Shown: positions 27,471 through 40,735, numbered from the stretch's first letter. The stretch is DNA of 64,000 bases from Candidula unifasciata (GCA_905116865.2 CAJHNH020008455.1:632580-696579); one strand, 5' to 3'. Notes: generated by a model from the sequence alone, not told the origin. Made by a program: numbers and translations.

Positions 27471-28280
27471 CATGTCACTACTCTCTAAACAGTTTTGTCC
27501 ATAGTTAGAAACCTCTAACTGCATGCAGATAAGGGCAATACTGTTTATATTTTTTAATGTTAAAAACTACACAGAAGAATTATACCATTTGATAAAATAG
27601 TTTGTTCCAAAACATATTCCATGAGATGTGGAGGGCACTTTCTTCCCACGTTCATTATTTCACAGTTTTAAAGACTGCTTTAGAATTGTGTAACTTATAG
27701 TTTACTAATAAATATGTATATATTTAATGCAAAAGTGCATGTGCCATAATTAATTCCATGATATGAATTGTGACTGATCTAACAAAACTAAAATCTCTTC
27801 ATTGCTCCACTGACCAAACTTGTGGATGACATGCTTTCGAACTTTGTGACTATGAGAAGTATATTTTTGTAATTTATACATATTTAATACAAACATATGT
27901 GTCGTAATGACTTCCATGAGATAAAGAGTCTCTTTCCACAAAACTAGAATGATATTTGTTGTTCCCTAGAACATTGTTTTAAATAAAGTGCAACTATGGG
28001 CTGTTTTTATTATTTAATGTTTACATGGTTTTTACACAAATGTGTCAGCCATAACAAATTCTATGGGACGAGGGTGAATTTCTTTCCACAAAATTAGAAT
28101 TTATTTATTGCTCCCTAGACCATAGTTTAAAATAGTGCTTTATGGTGTTTATATTTACTTTTAAATGTATTATGTTTTTTTTTTAATGTGCCATAAAGAA
28201 ATTCGTAAGACGAGGTGGTTAAAGTTTATGGTATTTTAAATTTAATATACTGAATCGAGAAGGGCAGGGCCGACCAGTGG
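27471..28280. other. AT-rich intergenic sequence, no gene seen
   Basis: Contains loosely repeated blocks (..tttccacaaaactagaat.. at 27935 and 28085; ..ttccatgagat.. at 27617 and 27912), suggesting an old duplication of about 170 bp. No coding signal. Confidence 0.4.
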
Positions 28281-28284
28281 GAAG

Positions 28285-28745
28285 ATGGGCACTATATAAG
28301 TGATTCCTTGAATATGAAAGTGCAGGAGAGTTGGCGAGAGACTAAGTATCTTTCATGCAGACCGTGATGAGATCGACTTGCAACATTATGAGGAGAGTAT
28401 CAGGAGCCTTGACCTTCTATGCCTAAGAAGAATATTTGGCATTAAGTAGCAAGACACGATTACAAACACTGAGGTACTGGAAAGAGCAGGTATTACAACA
28501 GTTTACTCAGTGCTCAGGGGCTGGGTCACACTTGGAGAATGGGGGAATGGTAGATTCCCAAAGGAAATCCTCTGGTGAATTACAGATGTGTAAAAAAAAA
28601 TGTCAAGGCTGGCCTCTACTCCAGTATAAAGATGTGAGCAAACGGAACATGAATGATACAGGTTTTGAAGTAGATTTGTGGGAACAAGATGCCATTGAAA
28701 GGAGAGATCAGGAAAGCATTGAGAACGAAAGAAAAAAATGATTGC
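28285..28745 (+). pseudogene. LINE tail fragment
   Basis: + strand pieces: LRRIFGIK and EVLERAGITTVYSVLRG, then, after stops, FPKEILW and similar. This is the ..TEVLxRxG.. LINE C-terminal family with several stops. Confidence 0.6.
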
Positions 28746-28814
28746 TGGAATCTTGAAAACTGACTGCTGAGAAGAAGCATACTGAATACATGTGATGGCA
28801 ATAATGATTTTGAA

Positions 28815-29065
28815 TACGAAGACAGCAAGTGAAATGGTTTGCCCACTTAGAGAGAACGCCTTGTGACACCATACCAACAAAGCATACATGGAAAGAGAAG
28901 AAGGACGTAGAGCACGAGGTAGACCAAGAACAAGATGGAAGGATAACATCAGAGAAACTCTAAAACAACACGATGTGCCTATGGTCGAGGCGGCCAGAAG
29001 AGCTAGAGACAGAACCTTATATCTCCCTCGGCACCCACAGCGGTAAAAGAGGAAGTGAAGAAGAA
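28815..29065 (+). pseudogene. LINE tail fragment with GAA-rich end
   Basis: Encodes [32 protein letters not shown] and [14 protein letters not shown], the same tail as 1316-1534 on the other strand, ending in agaggaagtgaagaagaatg. Confidence 0.85.
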
Positions 29066-30090
29066 TGATCTTGAAACCGCATACTTTAATAATGGAAGAC
29101 TTTTCTCAGTGTGGATGGGTTTTCTAATCACACTCACTATTGTTATGGGCTGTGATTACCAAGGCACAGCTTAATGCTGAGGTCATAAAAATGATAGTGA
29201 CACTGAATGGCTGTGACCTCTCAAATAACTGTATTAAATTAATGTATTAGTTAATCATAAATGCATTTATGAACAAAGTCCAGTGACTTGACAGTCATGC
29301 TACAAAACTTCATATTTTTAAGATATTTATAAATTGTATTCCAAAACATGTAAGTTATGAAACAGCCAATCGATACAAGAATCTCAGACCTTTTGTTTTA
29401 TTTGTGTTAATGTTATTACTTTTATTGTGTTTCTAGTTGAGTTGAGTTGAGTCAAGAATTGACATCACAGCACTCGGGGCACTCACATGTGTGCTCTGTC
29501 CTCATCTTCAGCAGCCAGCTTTGTTTCTGAAACATTTTTGTCTTTATTCTTCATCTTAGTTTTTTTATTTTCATTGTTCAGTTAAGAAAAGATATTTGGA
29601 GGGAACTTAAATGTGTGTTTCGTACATTCACATCTTTAGATGCTGCATTAGCCTATAGCTTGCAGGAGTGACCTTCCTGCTAGAGATTTTTTAGGGGCCC
29701 TGGTTTTAGTTAATCCTGTTATATGACCAAACCATCTTTAACTTATTGTTTCTAAATATATAATCCTATACTCTTGCTGTCTTGACTTTCCTATGATACA
29801 GACATTTATAATATTTCTATCTTCTCATTCAATTTGAAATCCATTGTAACTGATTCAGCTCTGTTGTTTGTAACAGGGACCATCAATTTTAACTCTTTTC
29901 AGTCCCAGGGAACACATTATACGTTCATAGGTTCCTACCATGAAGCCCAGTGAACTCAAGATGTGCTGATTATATGTTTGTCTTTACTACCCCTTGGACC
30001 TCTGATGCTAAACCCCTGGGACTAAAAGAGGTAATGGATAAGCTCAAACTAACTGCAAGTTTGGACTGTTTGTTGAATAAGTGCCTTACA
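29066..30090. other. Intergenic sequence, no gene seen
   Basis: Holds one copy of the short dispersed repeat described at 17331 (about 29455-29518), otherwise unremarkable AT-rich sequence. Confidence 0.4.
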
Positions 30091-30092
30091 TA

Positions 30093-31937
30093 CAATGTCC
30101 GACAATTAAGTATTGAGACTAATTAAATAAAAATTAAAATAATCAACAGTTGAAGATATAACCTTTATTTTATTCAAAGTAAGCCCCTTGTGCATTGATA
30201 CAGCAAGTGGCACGATCTAACAAACACTGGAATGACCTCTGTGGGTCTTCTGTTGTTATGGCCTTTAAGTCGATGTTACGACCCTTTGGATGTCATCAAT
30301 ATCGTTAAAGAAGCATCCTTTCAATTGTAACTTTAATTTTGGGAATAGAAAATAATCACAAGGAGACAAATCTGAGGAATAGGGTGGAAGGCTGAGAACA
30401 CACACTTGTTTTTGGGCCAAAAATTCTTGTTTTGATGATGTGTCTGATTAATCAACCTGCTGATGTTTTTGGTCATCAGACAACAAACCGGCAAGCAACT
30501 TTTTTCTTGCCAAAATCTTCCACGAAAATGTTATGAATGGTCTCTATTAACACCAGATTCATCTGCCATCATACTCTGGTGTACAAATGAAAATGCGACA
30601 GTGGCCACCAGACTGCTACAAAGAGCCATAGATGCAATGGCTAAATTGGCCGACAAATGGTGTGTCAGCATCAACATAGGCAAATGCAGCACCACTCTCT
30701 TTACCCTTTCTCCTAAACAAAAATCAGGCGCCATGCACATAAATGGAGTACTCCTGAGAGAGGATAAGGAGCCCACATACCTCGGCGTAACGTTTGATGA
30801 TAGATTAACATGGAGAAAACACATCAACAAGGCAGCAACCAAAGCCAGAAGGAGGGTAGCCATTCTGAGAAAACTAAGTGGAACCACATGGGGTGCTAGC
30901 GGGAAAATACTTAGAAAAGTTTACCAACAAAGTGTTCGACCACATCTTGAATACGGATCAACAGCATGGAGTTCGGCATCAAAAACCACATTGCAAGAAT
31001 TAGACAAAGTGCAAAATCAAGCACTCAGAGTTACCACAGGCAGTATGAAATCAACACCTATAGCTGTGATGGAGAAAATGGGGATGACCCAAGCACTAAG
31101 TGAACGCAGAGACACCAAGATGCTTTTACAAGCAGAAAAGTTTCTTAGTATGCCCAGTCACCCTATGAATGAAAGATTCAAAAATTTAGCTTTGGGACGA
31201 CTAAAGAGAAGTAGTTTTATCCACCAGGCCAAACGGCTCGGCAGACAAACCACTGATTTACCTGCAACTGATAGATCCTTAAATGCTGTCCCAGAACGGA
31301 CCCCCTGGAGAGAGGAGTATAAGTTTCCAATACACATCAAGACTGAAGTGAAAGGGGTATTTGACAAGGAAGAACAAAACAGTGTGCAGCGCAAAACAGC
31401 CACCTCAGTTTACTTGATGATGAATACCCGCAGAACCTTTGGGTCCGTGTTTACACAGATGGGTCAGCAGAAAGCGCAGTCAGAAACGGAGGTGCGGGAG
31501 TGTACATTGAGTATCCTAATAATACCAGGGATACAGCCAAATTACCAACGGGAAAGCACTGTCACAACTATGATGCAGAAGTTCAAGCCATCAAGATAGT
31601 GGTAGAGAAACTACTAAATACAGGGTATTTTTCACAACCAGTGGTATTCCTGACAGATGCAAAAGCAGTACTTCAGTCACTCCAGTCTGGAAAATTACCA
31701 AGCATACGGACACTATTATCCGAACTAGGCAACCGCTGTAAATTAGTAATGCAGTGGATACCTTCCCACTGTGGAGTTCCCGGAAACTAAAAAGCTGATA
31801 AACTAGCTAAGGAAGGTGCAACTGAAGAACAACCTGACATACCAGTCTCTTATCAACAGAAGAAGAGAATGATCAAATCAAGCATTTTTGTCTTGCCGTT
31901 ACAAAAATAAGTCTTATAACTTAATTGTCGGACCTTG
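30093..31937 (-). mobile_element. mariner element interrupted by a LINE fragment
   Basis: Ends are inverted repeats (CAANGTCCGACAATTAAG, one mismatch in the first 18), flanked by TA on both sides (30091-30092, 31938-31939). Near the left end the - strand encodes the C-terminus of a mariner transposase: LPPYSSDLSPCDYFLFPKLK, with the last catalytic Asp in SPCD, ending CINAQGAYFE at about 30178. Toward 30540 an earlier transposase piece (KKVACRFV) precedes a deletion. The rest, 30540-31885, is LINE sequence on the + strand. Confidence 0.8.
30540..31885 (+). pseudogene. Jockey/I-type LINE ORF2 piece inside mariner
   Basis: + strand frame with DKWCVSINIGKCSTTLFTLS (RT palm), PTYLGVTFDDRLTWRKHINK, VRPHLEYGSTAWSS (thumb), then RNase H in two shifted frames ([39 protein letters not shown] followed by a stop). 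Same family as 15536-16765, less complete at the 3' end, more complete at the 5' end. Confidence 0.85.
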
Positions 31938-31939
31938 TA

Positions 31940-32600
31940 TACTCAACACATCGAATAATGAGTTTGCATTGTTTTTCATGATGTGATTATCCTGTTAGTT
32001 TGTTGTTCACAATTTGCCCTAGACTTGCTATTTATGGTTTTGTCTTTACAGAAAGTACGTAGATACGTTACCTAATCTATTTGCCATCTTGATATATTCA
32101 TAGGCTGCTACTTGCAGCTTCTAAAAAAGAGCTTCTGGGGTGAGAAGGTTATGGTTAAAGTTTCCTATGTTTCCGTATGTATTTATGAAATAAAAATTGC
32201 ATTTAAAAAGCAGGTGTCAAGTTGAAGAAAGCCAGTCATCTCAACCAGTGCTAGTACAGATGACTATATGGATAATTATATTGTTTAAAAAAATTTCACA
32301 GTAAAGCTATAATTTTATGTATGCTGTATTGCTATAGAATGGAAGTTTTTAAAGTTGTAATGGATCATACAGATATTACTGTCTTTTTTTTTTTTAAGAC
32401 ATTGGTTTTTATTGTCAGTTTGCAAGTATTTTTGGTGAATATAAACGTTGTTATTCTCCGCTTGACATGTTTATAATTGTAAAATTATTTTAGCAGTGCT
32501 AAATGTAATAATTTAAGATTTAATTAGTTTACTAACAAAATCACAAAGCTTCCTTAAAGTATTTCATCCAACATATAGTTGTTCAAATGTAGGTATGTGA
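31940..32600. other. Intergenic sequence, no gene seen
   Basis: AT-rich, no repeat or coding pattern recognised. Confidence 0.35.
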
Positions 32601-32619
32601 TTATCTTCTTTTTCAGCAT

Positions 32620-33020
32620 TTCGAGCCATGGAGGTTGATTGCTGCAGATATCACCTGTTCCCATTCATTTCTGTGACTGGCCTTCTCTTTCTGTTTGATG
32701 ACCCCAGGTGTTTATAGGTTCTGCCTGTTCATTATCTGTCCGTTTTCTTGGTCTGCCTCGTGGTCTACTCCCATTAAACTATTGTATACATTGTTTTTGT
32801 TCATTGCTACAGATATCACATGCCCCCATTCATTTCTGTGATTGGCCTTCTCTTTCTGTTTGATGACTCCAGGTGTTTATAGGTTCTGCCTGTTCATTAT
32901 CTGTCCGTTTTCTTGGTCTGCCTCGTGGTCTACTCCCATTAAACTCTTTTGTTTACAGTGTTTTTGTCTGTCTGTTACCTGCCATTTTCTCTGCGTGCCT
33001 CAGCCATTACAGTCTCCTTG
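32620..33020 (-). mobile_element. LINE tail, duplicated in tandem (about 180 bp)
   Basis: 32640-32790 and 32815-32960 are near-identical. On the - strand each reads NGSRPRGRPRKRTDNEQ or a frame-shifted form, a LINE C-terminal tail. A further relative lies at 42715-42830. Confidence 0.65.
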
Positions 33021-33169
33021 CCCCCATGATGCCAGTAATTAGTAGTGCTTTAAAGTGATTATTAATTTGATCGTTGCTTCTCTCTCATTTCCATCTTTGA
33101 TAGGTTCCAGGATGTGTCTTAAAACTCAGTTCTCAAAAAGTCTCATTATATGAATATGTGATTACACCT

Positions 33170-33445
33170 TCTGCTCGACTTAGACCATCCCCACTTAGTC
33201 CACACACAAAAAATACAAATAGTAAGTAAAGAAAGATAACTACAGTACATTGCAAATTTTTTTTTTTTTTACATTATGCACAATAATTTTACATACATAG
33301 ATTGAATTTGTTTTTTTAATGTATAATTTTTATAACTCGTTTGAATGAGAACAGTATTGAAAAATATAGATTCGACTTATGACCAGTTCGACTTACTACC
33401 TGTTATTCAGAACAGAATTCAGTCGTAAGTCAAGGGGACCCTGTA
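33170..33445 (-). mobile_element. Possible pogo/Tigger-type MITE fragment
   Basis: The right edge on the - strand reads acagggtccccttgacttac, like Tigger-type termini with GACTTACGAC repeats inside. The matching left terminus was not found. Confidence 0.35.
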
Positions 33446-35090
33446 TTTTAGAAGTGGCTAGTTTTTTTGTTGACCAACTTACCTTTTTCAAGGAATTTGT
33501 TAAGATTTCTTTTGAAAATGACGTCTTTCATAGGACTGTATGAGAAACTTGTTTCTTGTTAAATAACATCTTATTGATGAAAAGTGTCAAATTTGTTTGA
33601 GACATGATCCAGTTTAAAGTGTTCCTTGTTGTTACTATTGTTGTTGCTATGTCTGAGGCAGCATTTCAGTTTCAGTACCCTCACAGACAATATTATGATT
33701 TTGTGATACAGTATTTTAAATTTGATGGTATGAAATAATTGATATGCAGATAATTGATGGGGTGTTTGATTTGCTACAAACGCTTACATTATTATGAAAT
33801 ACTGCACACAAATTGCTCCCTCTCCCATTAAAAAAATGTCTTAAGATGTAGTTGCTGACTGTCCCAGCAGCACAGTTTCTACCTGTGTCATACTCTTTCT
33901 CTGATTTGTTCTTTCTTGCTGGATCCACACTTTTTTCCCAATTTACACAACCATACACTTGTTATTTAATATTTCATCTTCCATCAGTGTTCTTTCATTG
34001 ATGGTCTTCAGAATGTCTCCCTTGTCCCAGAAGAGTATTCCTATAGCTATCAGTGTTGTAGCCCAAACAATCTGCTTGTTAATTACCTTGCACTCCTACA
34101 TATCCTGGACAGTATATCCATGTGAGTCCCTGTAACCTTTTGTTGTTTGTTGGTTGGCATGACCAATTCATCACACACTCGATTTTTGAAGCAACCATCC
34201 ATCAAAGATTTACACACTGTGTGTTTATTGGCAGGCTCATCATGCCTAGAGTGCCCAAGTTATTGTATTTTTGTATACTTGCAAGTGTTTAACTGTTGAA
34301 ATATTAAAATTTACTTACTAATTTGAGAATCTACAGATGTTAAAAATTCTAAATTATTTACAGATGTCTGTTTTGAAATATTTAGTAACTAAACTATCTA
34401 CACTGTAAATTGTTGTTGTCGAAGCCCCACTGTTGTAGTCTTCACTTTTCTTTGACATGGCCAACCTGAGAATTTGTGATTTTTTTCGTGTCCATGAATA
34501 CTTTTTTTTTAAATGTACCAGTTAAACCTCTAAGTCAAAGCTTTCCAAACTGCCACGACATATTTGTGTTTTGGCTGTGATATGAAGGTTTGTTGTGTGT
34601 TGTTCCATTTGTGTTGTATTGTTGTTACCCAAAAATTACAGCAGTGACATAATTTAGGAAATATTATCTATTTTTTATATAAATGAAAGGTTTTTATGAA
34701 ACATGAAACATGTTATTACAGTTTATGATTGTGACCATATAAAAAGTTAATTAAATCTCTGGTTTGCTGGTTGACTGAATTTCTGTGTTTTGAAATTATG
34801 TTTGTCTCAAAATTTTGTCACCAGCATGAACATTTTTAAATGCTCAACTCTAAGCTAATGCAAGGCTTGCGTGCTGACGACCTACTTTCATCTTGGAAAT
34901 CAGTTGGGGGGGGAGGGGGGGTTGTGGACGTAGGGAAGGTAAGAAGAATCTACTTTATCCTGTTGCTGTGTGTCACCTAGAAGAATATTTGAAGCGAGTT
35001 GCTGACTCCGTTCTTATGTCTTGGGATTGTTGGGAGGGTCCATTTTCGTGAAATACCATGCACACCCTTTTGAGACTGCGATCACCTGCC
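33446..35090. other. Intergenic sequence, no gene seen
   Basis: AT-rich, with a G-run at 34905-34921. No frame, repeat array or splice-flanked exon is convincing. Confidence 0.35.
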
Positions 35091-35094
35091 ATAT

Positions 35095-35405
35095 TTTAAC
35101 GTTCATAACATAACCCTTGACCTATTAGGGTCGTGGAGGTGTATTGATGGAATCACTAGCACATAAAACCTGCCATCTTTCTCTGTCTTCTACTTGATGA
35201 ATAAGTTTATGATAACTTAGTCCTGTGCATTTCTTGATGTTGCTATTCCAGGTTCTTCTTTGCCCTTATCTTCTTCGACTAACCCCCAATGTTTCTTGAA
35301 GTATAGTCTTTGCAATCAAATCATGTCTCACCACGTGTCCAAACCAAGCTAGCTTGCGACGTTTCACCACTGCAAAGAGAGGCTCCTGATGTCCCACAAA
35401 TTCTG
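35095..35405 (-). mobile_element. LINE tail fragment
   Basis: - strand: EPLFAVVKRRKLAWFGHVVR then HDLIAKTILQETLGVSRRR, stop, GQRRTW. A widespread LINE C-terminus; second copy at 278-495. Confidence 0.8.
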
Positions 35406-35944
35406 CCATATTTTACCAGAATATAAACTATTTATCTGACAAGCTAATAAGAGGCCCACTTTGTAGTCACAGTTGTGGTGATATTTGTTTTGCTTTATGG
35501 AATTTAGAATCTCAAATATTGTACAGACAAATCATGCATTTATGTTTATTAACCATTAAAATGAATTCTGTTTTCAAAATGGGGGACAGCAGCTATGTTT
35601 ATTTTCGCTGGCTGTCAATTCTCTCAGATTATTCTGTTTCATAATCATAGTCTGCTATTTTATGCGCATTTCCAACGCAGGATATTATGTGTTTTTCGTG
35701 GGAGCAGCGTGTATTGTGGTTGTGCTGTGTCAGGGCGGGATAATGACCGATAGTTTATGGCCGCGCTGCCTTCGCAATGTTTTGATCGCGGCGGTCCACT
35801 CGGGAAGACAGAATCTTGTCAGCAGGGGACTGCAACTGTCTAGAGAGCAAACTCGATAAAAGCTGTCCCCAGAAACGGAATGTGTCAACCATATATTTGG
35901 TGGGGAGGAATCGACACATACGGTTAACTCAATGGCCTGGCCAA
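35406..35944. other. Intergenic sequence, no gene seen
   Basis: A 65-codon frame at 35662-35859 has no recognisable similarity and no splice or codon support. Confidence 0.35.
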
Positions 35945-36142
35945 CCATTAAAATATCTAGATAAAAATACTCTTGTTGTCTGTTGATCTGTTACCCTGTG
36001 GGGTGTGCCATAACAAAATATCTAGATATAAATACTCTTGTTGTCTGTTGATCTGTTACCCTGTGGGGTGTGCCATAACAAAATATCTAGATATATATAC
36101 TCTTGTTGTCTGTTGATTTGTTACCCTGTGCAGTGTGCCATA
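35945..36142. repeat. 65-bp tandem repeat, 3 copies
   Basis: atatctagat recurs at 35953, 36018 and 36083; each unit carries ttgttgtctgttgatctgtt and a ..gtgtgccata.. end. Confidence 0.92.
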
Positions 36143-38000
36143 TACAAAACAAAGCTCAAAGCTGATAATTTATTTATCATGGAAAATGTTGTACCACAGA
36201 TTTGTTTCCATAAATCTCTTGAGAGGGCTTGTTGTTGGTTGTTTAAAATGTTATAAATTACCAGGAGACATGTGTGTTTATTGTTAGTTGTTTATTTTAA
36301 CTTGCTTACATGTGTTGTTATAAATAATTACCTCTGTTTAAGGTTCTTCATCACAAGATGGATATTTTGGGTGCTTTTTGGAGCTATAGTCTGAGTTTTT
36401 TTGTTGCATTTTTGTTTAGTTGGACTCTAACATACCTGCCAGTTTGCCAGAGACAAAAACACATACAATACACAAGACCATTATGAAGATGACACCACCT
36501 TTGCTGTTCATGACATTTCAGTGGATGGCTTCAAGATAATGAAGTAACACAAGTTATTTTACATTACTGATGCTATCATTATGTTAAAATGTTTTTGTAG
36601 TCTTTATTTCTTTTTTTTTTTTTTTTTTTTTGTTAATGGCTAGAAAATAAATTGACCTTAGTTTACAAGTGAAGAAATTGTTAAACTTGCAAATGTTTTT
36701 TAATTTAAAATTACTTGACCTCGAAAGGTTTTTCTTTACCTTTTTCCCCCTGTAAAGTGAGCTTAATAATGTTGCGGATGTAAATATTATGTTTAGAATA
36801 CTAATAAACAGTTGCATTGTTTTTTCAAACCTTACTATGCAAGAAGATAATTGCAAAATAAATGTAAGCTAAACCCTAGTTTGGCAGGTATGGTAAAGTT
36901 TTCATACAGTTTTTGTTTTGTTTTGATTTAGAGTATATATTAAGCTTGGTTTGATTTTTCTGCACTTTAGTTGTTTACTGTTGTAGAGGTTTTATTTTGC
37001 TGTTTACTTCATTAATCCTTTGGAGATGGAGCCTTTTTTTTTAGTTTTAGTGCCAAAAAGTTGAAGCCTTCAGGAGGGGATTCAGGAGATTTACACACAC
37101 ACAATTTTTAAAAACAAAGCCTGTAATTAACATATACTAAAGTATATATATATGCTTGTAGGGAATTGAATGAACTAACGCACTCTTTATGAATCACAGT
37201 GACATATCAACATTAATTCAAATTAGCTATTGAATTTGCATATTTGTGCATGCCTATTTTTTTATTACTTAGGAAGTACATTCTGAATTGAACAATTTGG
37301 CAAAATTTTCTGATCAATGTAGCCTGAATAAGTCCTAACACTTGGTTTTTGGGAAGCAAGGCCTTCCAGGCACCTCTGGCACATGCTTCTTCTCTTGTTC
37401 CTGCCTTGTGCTTCGTTTTGGTTGCTTTGACGCAAAAATCCTTCTCACTATTGTTGAGCATAGGTAACATCCCCTATACATTGTTGTAAAATTATAGAAC
37501 ACAAACTTTCACGAAAGCCATCACTGAACAGCTCACATAGCAAGAAATGTGATAAGCTATCTGATTGGCTGGTACAAAAACCTGCCAGCCAATCTCAAGG
37601 CTTGTATTAACGGGCCAACTGATCGGCCCAGCCATCTTTTTAGCCATTTTGCTGTTTGATCGATAGACTGGCTGAATCGTTCTCCAAAGGGTTAAAAGTT
37701 ATTATATAAGTTTGGTAATGTGTAGAATTACATTACTTGTGATTATATTCTTTTCTGTTTTGGTTTTGCTGAATGGAATGTAAGCCAAGGACCTTTGATA
37801 CCCACAGTTTTGCACACACTGGGCTACAAGTTACTTTGTAACTGTCGGATGCCCTAAGATAACCGTGTTATACGGTTGAACAGGGTTTCTGAAATATGCT
37901 CCTATTTGATTCTTATCTATAAGATGTTAATCCTACAGACTTCAGTCCTGGAGGGGAAAATTTAAGAAAACAAAGAACTTTTTTTTTCTTCACCTTGAGG
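36143..38000. other. Intergenic sequence, no gene seen
   Basis: AT-rich with long T-runs (36610-36632). No feature recognised. Confidence 0.35.
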
Positions 38001-38004
38001 TGTA

Positions 38005-38200
38005 GACTCCAGCAGAAAGTTCTGATTGTTCGTCTGCTTCTGGAATTTAGTTTTGTTCCAGAACCTGATTGTTACCTGCACATCTGTTTTACAGTTACTT
38101 ATTTATATGCAGAGTTTTGGTTCCTTGCCTCTTAGACAGATGCACTCCGACTTTGAAGGAAGCTGCCAGTTAGTCAACACTTAGACATGCTTGTTGGAAT
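38005..38200 (+). repeat. Dispersed 280-bp repeat family, copy 3
   Basis: Shares agaaagttctgattgttcgt, ..gccagttagtcaac.. and the ..gacatgcttgttgg.. block with the other copies; the 3' end is replaced by a minisatellite. Confidence 0.7.
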
Positions 38201-38215
38201 GATGGTGGTTAATAT

Positions 38216-38510
38216 GGAACCTCCGTCCCACAATGGAACCTCCATCCCACAATGGAACCTCAGTCCCACAATGGAACCTCAGTCCCACAATGGAACCTCA
38301 GTCCAACAATGGAACCTCAGTCCCACAATAGAACCTCAGTCCCACAATGGAACCTCAGTCCCACAGTGGAACCTCAGTCCAACGATGGAACCTTATACCC
38401 ACAATGGAACCTCAGTCCCAGGATGGAACCTCAGTCCCAGGATGGAACCTCAGTCCCAGGATGGAACCTCAGTCCCACAATGGAACCTCAGTCCCACAAT
38501 GGAACCTCCG
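38216..38510. repeat. 19-bp minisatellite, about 16 copies
   Basis: Unit tcccacaatggaacctcag with variants ccaggatgg and caacgatgg. It begins inside the end of a dispersed repeat copy. Confidence 0.95.
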
Positions 38511-38519
38511 AATCTAAGA

Positions 38520-39655
38520 GTGTGTCAGAGCCAGGACTGTTTGCTTAGGTTATTATCTGAAGTTTAAAGATCAAGTCAGGAGGATCTAATTCATTGCACC
38601 AGGTTTGTATCCCATATGGCTCACTCTGTTTTCACAGAATGGCTAGCTGACTGTATTGCACAAAGCATGAACTCTGTAGATCAGTGAATGATCTTCGTAA
38701 AAGTTGCATTCGTGGAATGAATTACACAGTCCGTAAAATCAACACACTACCTTCGTAGCACAAGGCTAATGGCTTGGCTATAGAGACACAAGTGTCTGTA
38801 GATTGTTACTAGCCAGGGATTTATTTGTTACTTGGTGTACATGTTGTAGATGTCAGACAGTGTATTTAAGGATGTTTTATGGTTTGATGTGATGTGAAAG
38901 AAATTCTAGAGCACCAATACATCTCTATTGGAATTATTTGTGAACTTGTTTTTTTTTTTTATTCCTTTGTTTTTCTTTAGACTATCTATTTTTCTAGTAT
39001 CCTCTCTCCTCTCTTTTTCTCTAAATGAAGGTCTCTTGCTTATGTTTTTGCCTCAACTACAAGTAGTCTGACTATGGAGATTATGTTGGCAACAAGAGCA
39101 ATATATGGTTAGAAGCAGTTTTTCCCATGCGTATTTTCTGATTCTGTGAGCATGCATTAGAAGATTGAGACAGGATGGGTTCAAAGATAATGATTAAGAG
39201 TTTTGGGGGAAACTAATTCAACAGAAATCAGTTTCATTTTTGTATCAGGGGTAACGGAATTAACGAGCTGACTGACTTGCTAATAGGCCACGGTAAGCAC
39301 AGGAGAAGTGGGGCAGGCCGATGTTCTCATTGCTCTTAGCACGACACGGTGAGTAGATGATTCAGGAGATGATGGTGAATTGCAAGATTAAAATGCCTAC
39401 AAGAACTTCAGGTCAAAAGAGATATTACCAGACATTAATACTAGACAGATAGCCACAGAAGAATAGTTAAACCAACACAGAAACCAACAAAGAAAGAAAG
39501 AATCCGAGCGCTCATGCACTTGTTCAAAGAGTAAAATTAGTGGATTAATTAACTTATATCTTAATTGTGCAAGCCATAGGGAAAAGATATTTGTGTAATA
39601 TTAAAGCATGTACAGCACACATTTAATGAACGTGAGTTACAAACTGCAGTTAGTG
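38520..39655. other. Intergenic sequence, no gene seen
   Basis: No coding or repeat pattern recognised. Confidence 0.35.
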
Positions 39656-39657
39656 TG

Positions 39658-40096
39658 GACCCCAGTTTGGTAGTAAAATAATAAACCCACTGCCAAATAC
39701 TAGTAAAATAATAGACCCACTGCAAAGTACTAGTAGAACAATAGACCCACTACCAAGTACTAGTAGAACAATAGACCCACTGCCAAATACTAGTAAAATA
39801 ATAGGCCCACTGCAAAGTACTAGTAGAACAATAGACCTACTGCCAAGTACTAGTAGAACAATAGACCCGCTGCCAGGTACTAGTAGAACAATAAACCCAC
39901 TGCAAAGTACTAGTAAAATAATAGACCCACTGCAAAGTACTAGTAGAACAGGCCCACTGCCAGGTACTAGTAGAACAATAGACCCACTGCCAGGTACTAG
40001 TAGAACAACAGACGTACTGCCAAGTACTAGTAGAACAACAGACCCACTGCCAAGTACCAGTAGAACAATAGACCCACTGCCAAGTACTAGTAAAAT
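39658..40096. repeat. 30-bp minisatellite, about 14 copies
   Basis: Unit aatagacccactgccaagta plus ctagtagaac, with aaaataata and gcaaagtac variants. Confidence 0.95.
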
Positions 40097-40735
40097 GCGT
40101 CTAATAAGGAGTTTGCTGAAATCGGGTGTGTTGAGCCTAGCCTAGCTGTAAACCACATTGCAATATGCCAACCACCCCTTTAATGGTGAACACAGGAAAA
40201 AAAATTCTTTTTCTTTGCGTTTGCTATCGTATGCTCAGATTCGACAGTCAGGTGGGTTGCCTCTATGAACTCTTATGTCAGCAGCAGGTCCTTCATGGCT
40301 CCCTATAGCTTGCTCTGCACACTTTGCTCTTGATGAGGTCAAGTGTTTTTGTTTTTTTCGAAATTGTAAGTAGAGTGGGCGGGTCTGCAGAATGTGCTCA
40401 GGTGTTTGTGGTCCTGTCTGACCGACACTCTGGTTACTGTACTGTCTTTATTTTATGCATGTGGTAGTTGAACCTGCAGTGTCCTGTTCATAAACTGAAA
40501 ATTGTTGCCTTCTGTTGAATTTTCTGATAGGGTCTTGTGGATGTTTACTGCTGGTTTGTTCTCTCCACAATTCCTTGTGTTTTCCCTTGATAAGTGTTTT
40601 GATTTCTGGTAATGAGAATGAATGGGTGTTTTCGACATGCATAGTTAGCATACATATTTATATGTTGACCCGGAAAAAAGGGGGGTGGAGGGGGGGGGGG
40701 GCTTTGAACATTCCCCTAGTGTCATGACATCATCT
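40097..40735. other. Intergenic sequence, no gene seen
   Basis: Ends in a G-rich tract (40678-40701). No coding or repeat pattern recognised. Confidence 0.35.

Noticed and set aside
28436..28949. Reading frames on both strands near 28.5 kb
   Set aside because: The region is a decayed LINE tail on the + strand; the frames are chance openings.
35662..35859. Small secreted or membrane protein (65 codons)
   Set aside because: No similarity, no splice partners, and a competing frame on the other strand.
38187..38567. Proline/Thr-rich reading frames over the 19-bp repeat
   Set aside because: Two overlapping frames are both open because the unit lacks stops; no start context, splice sites or similarity.
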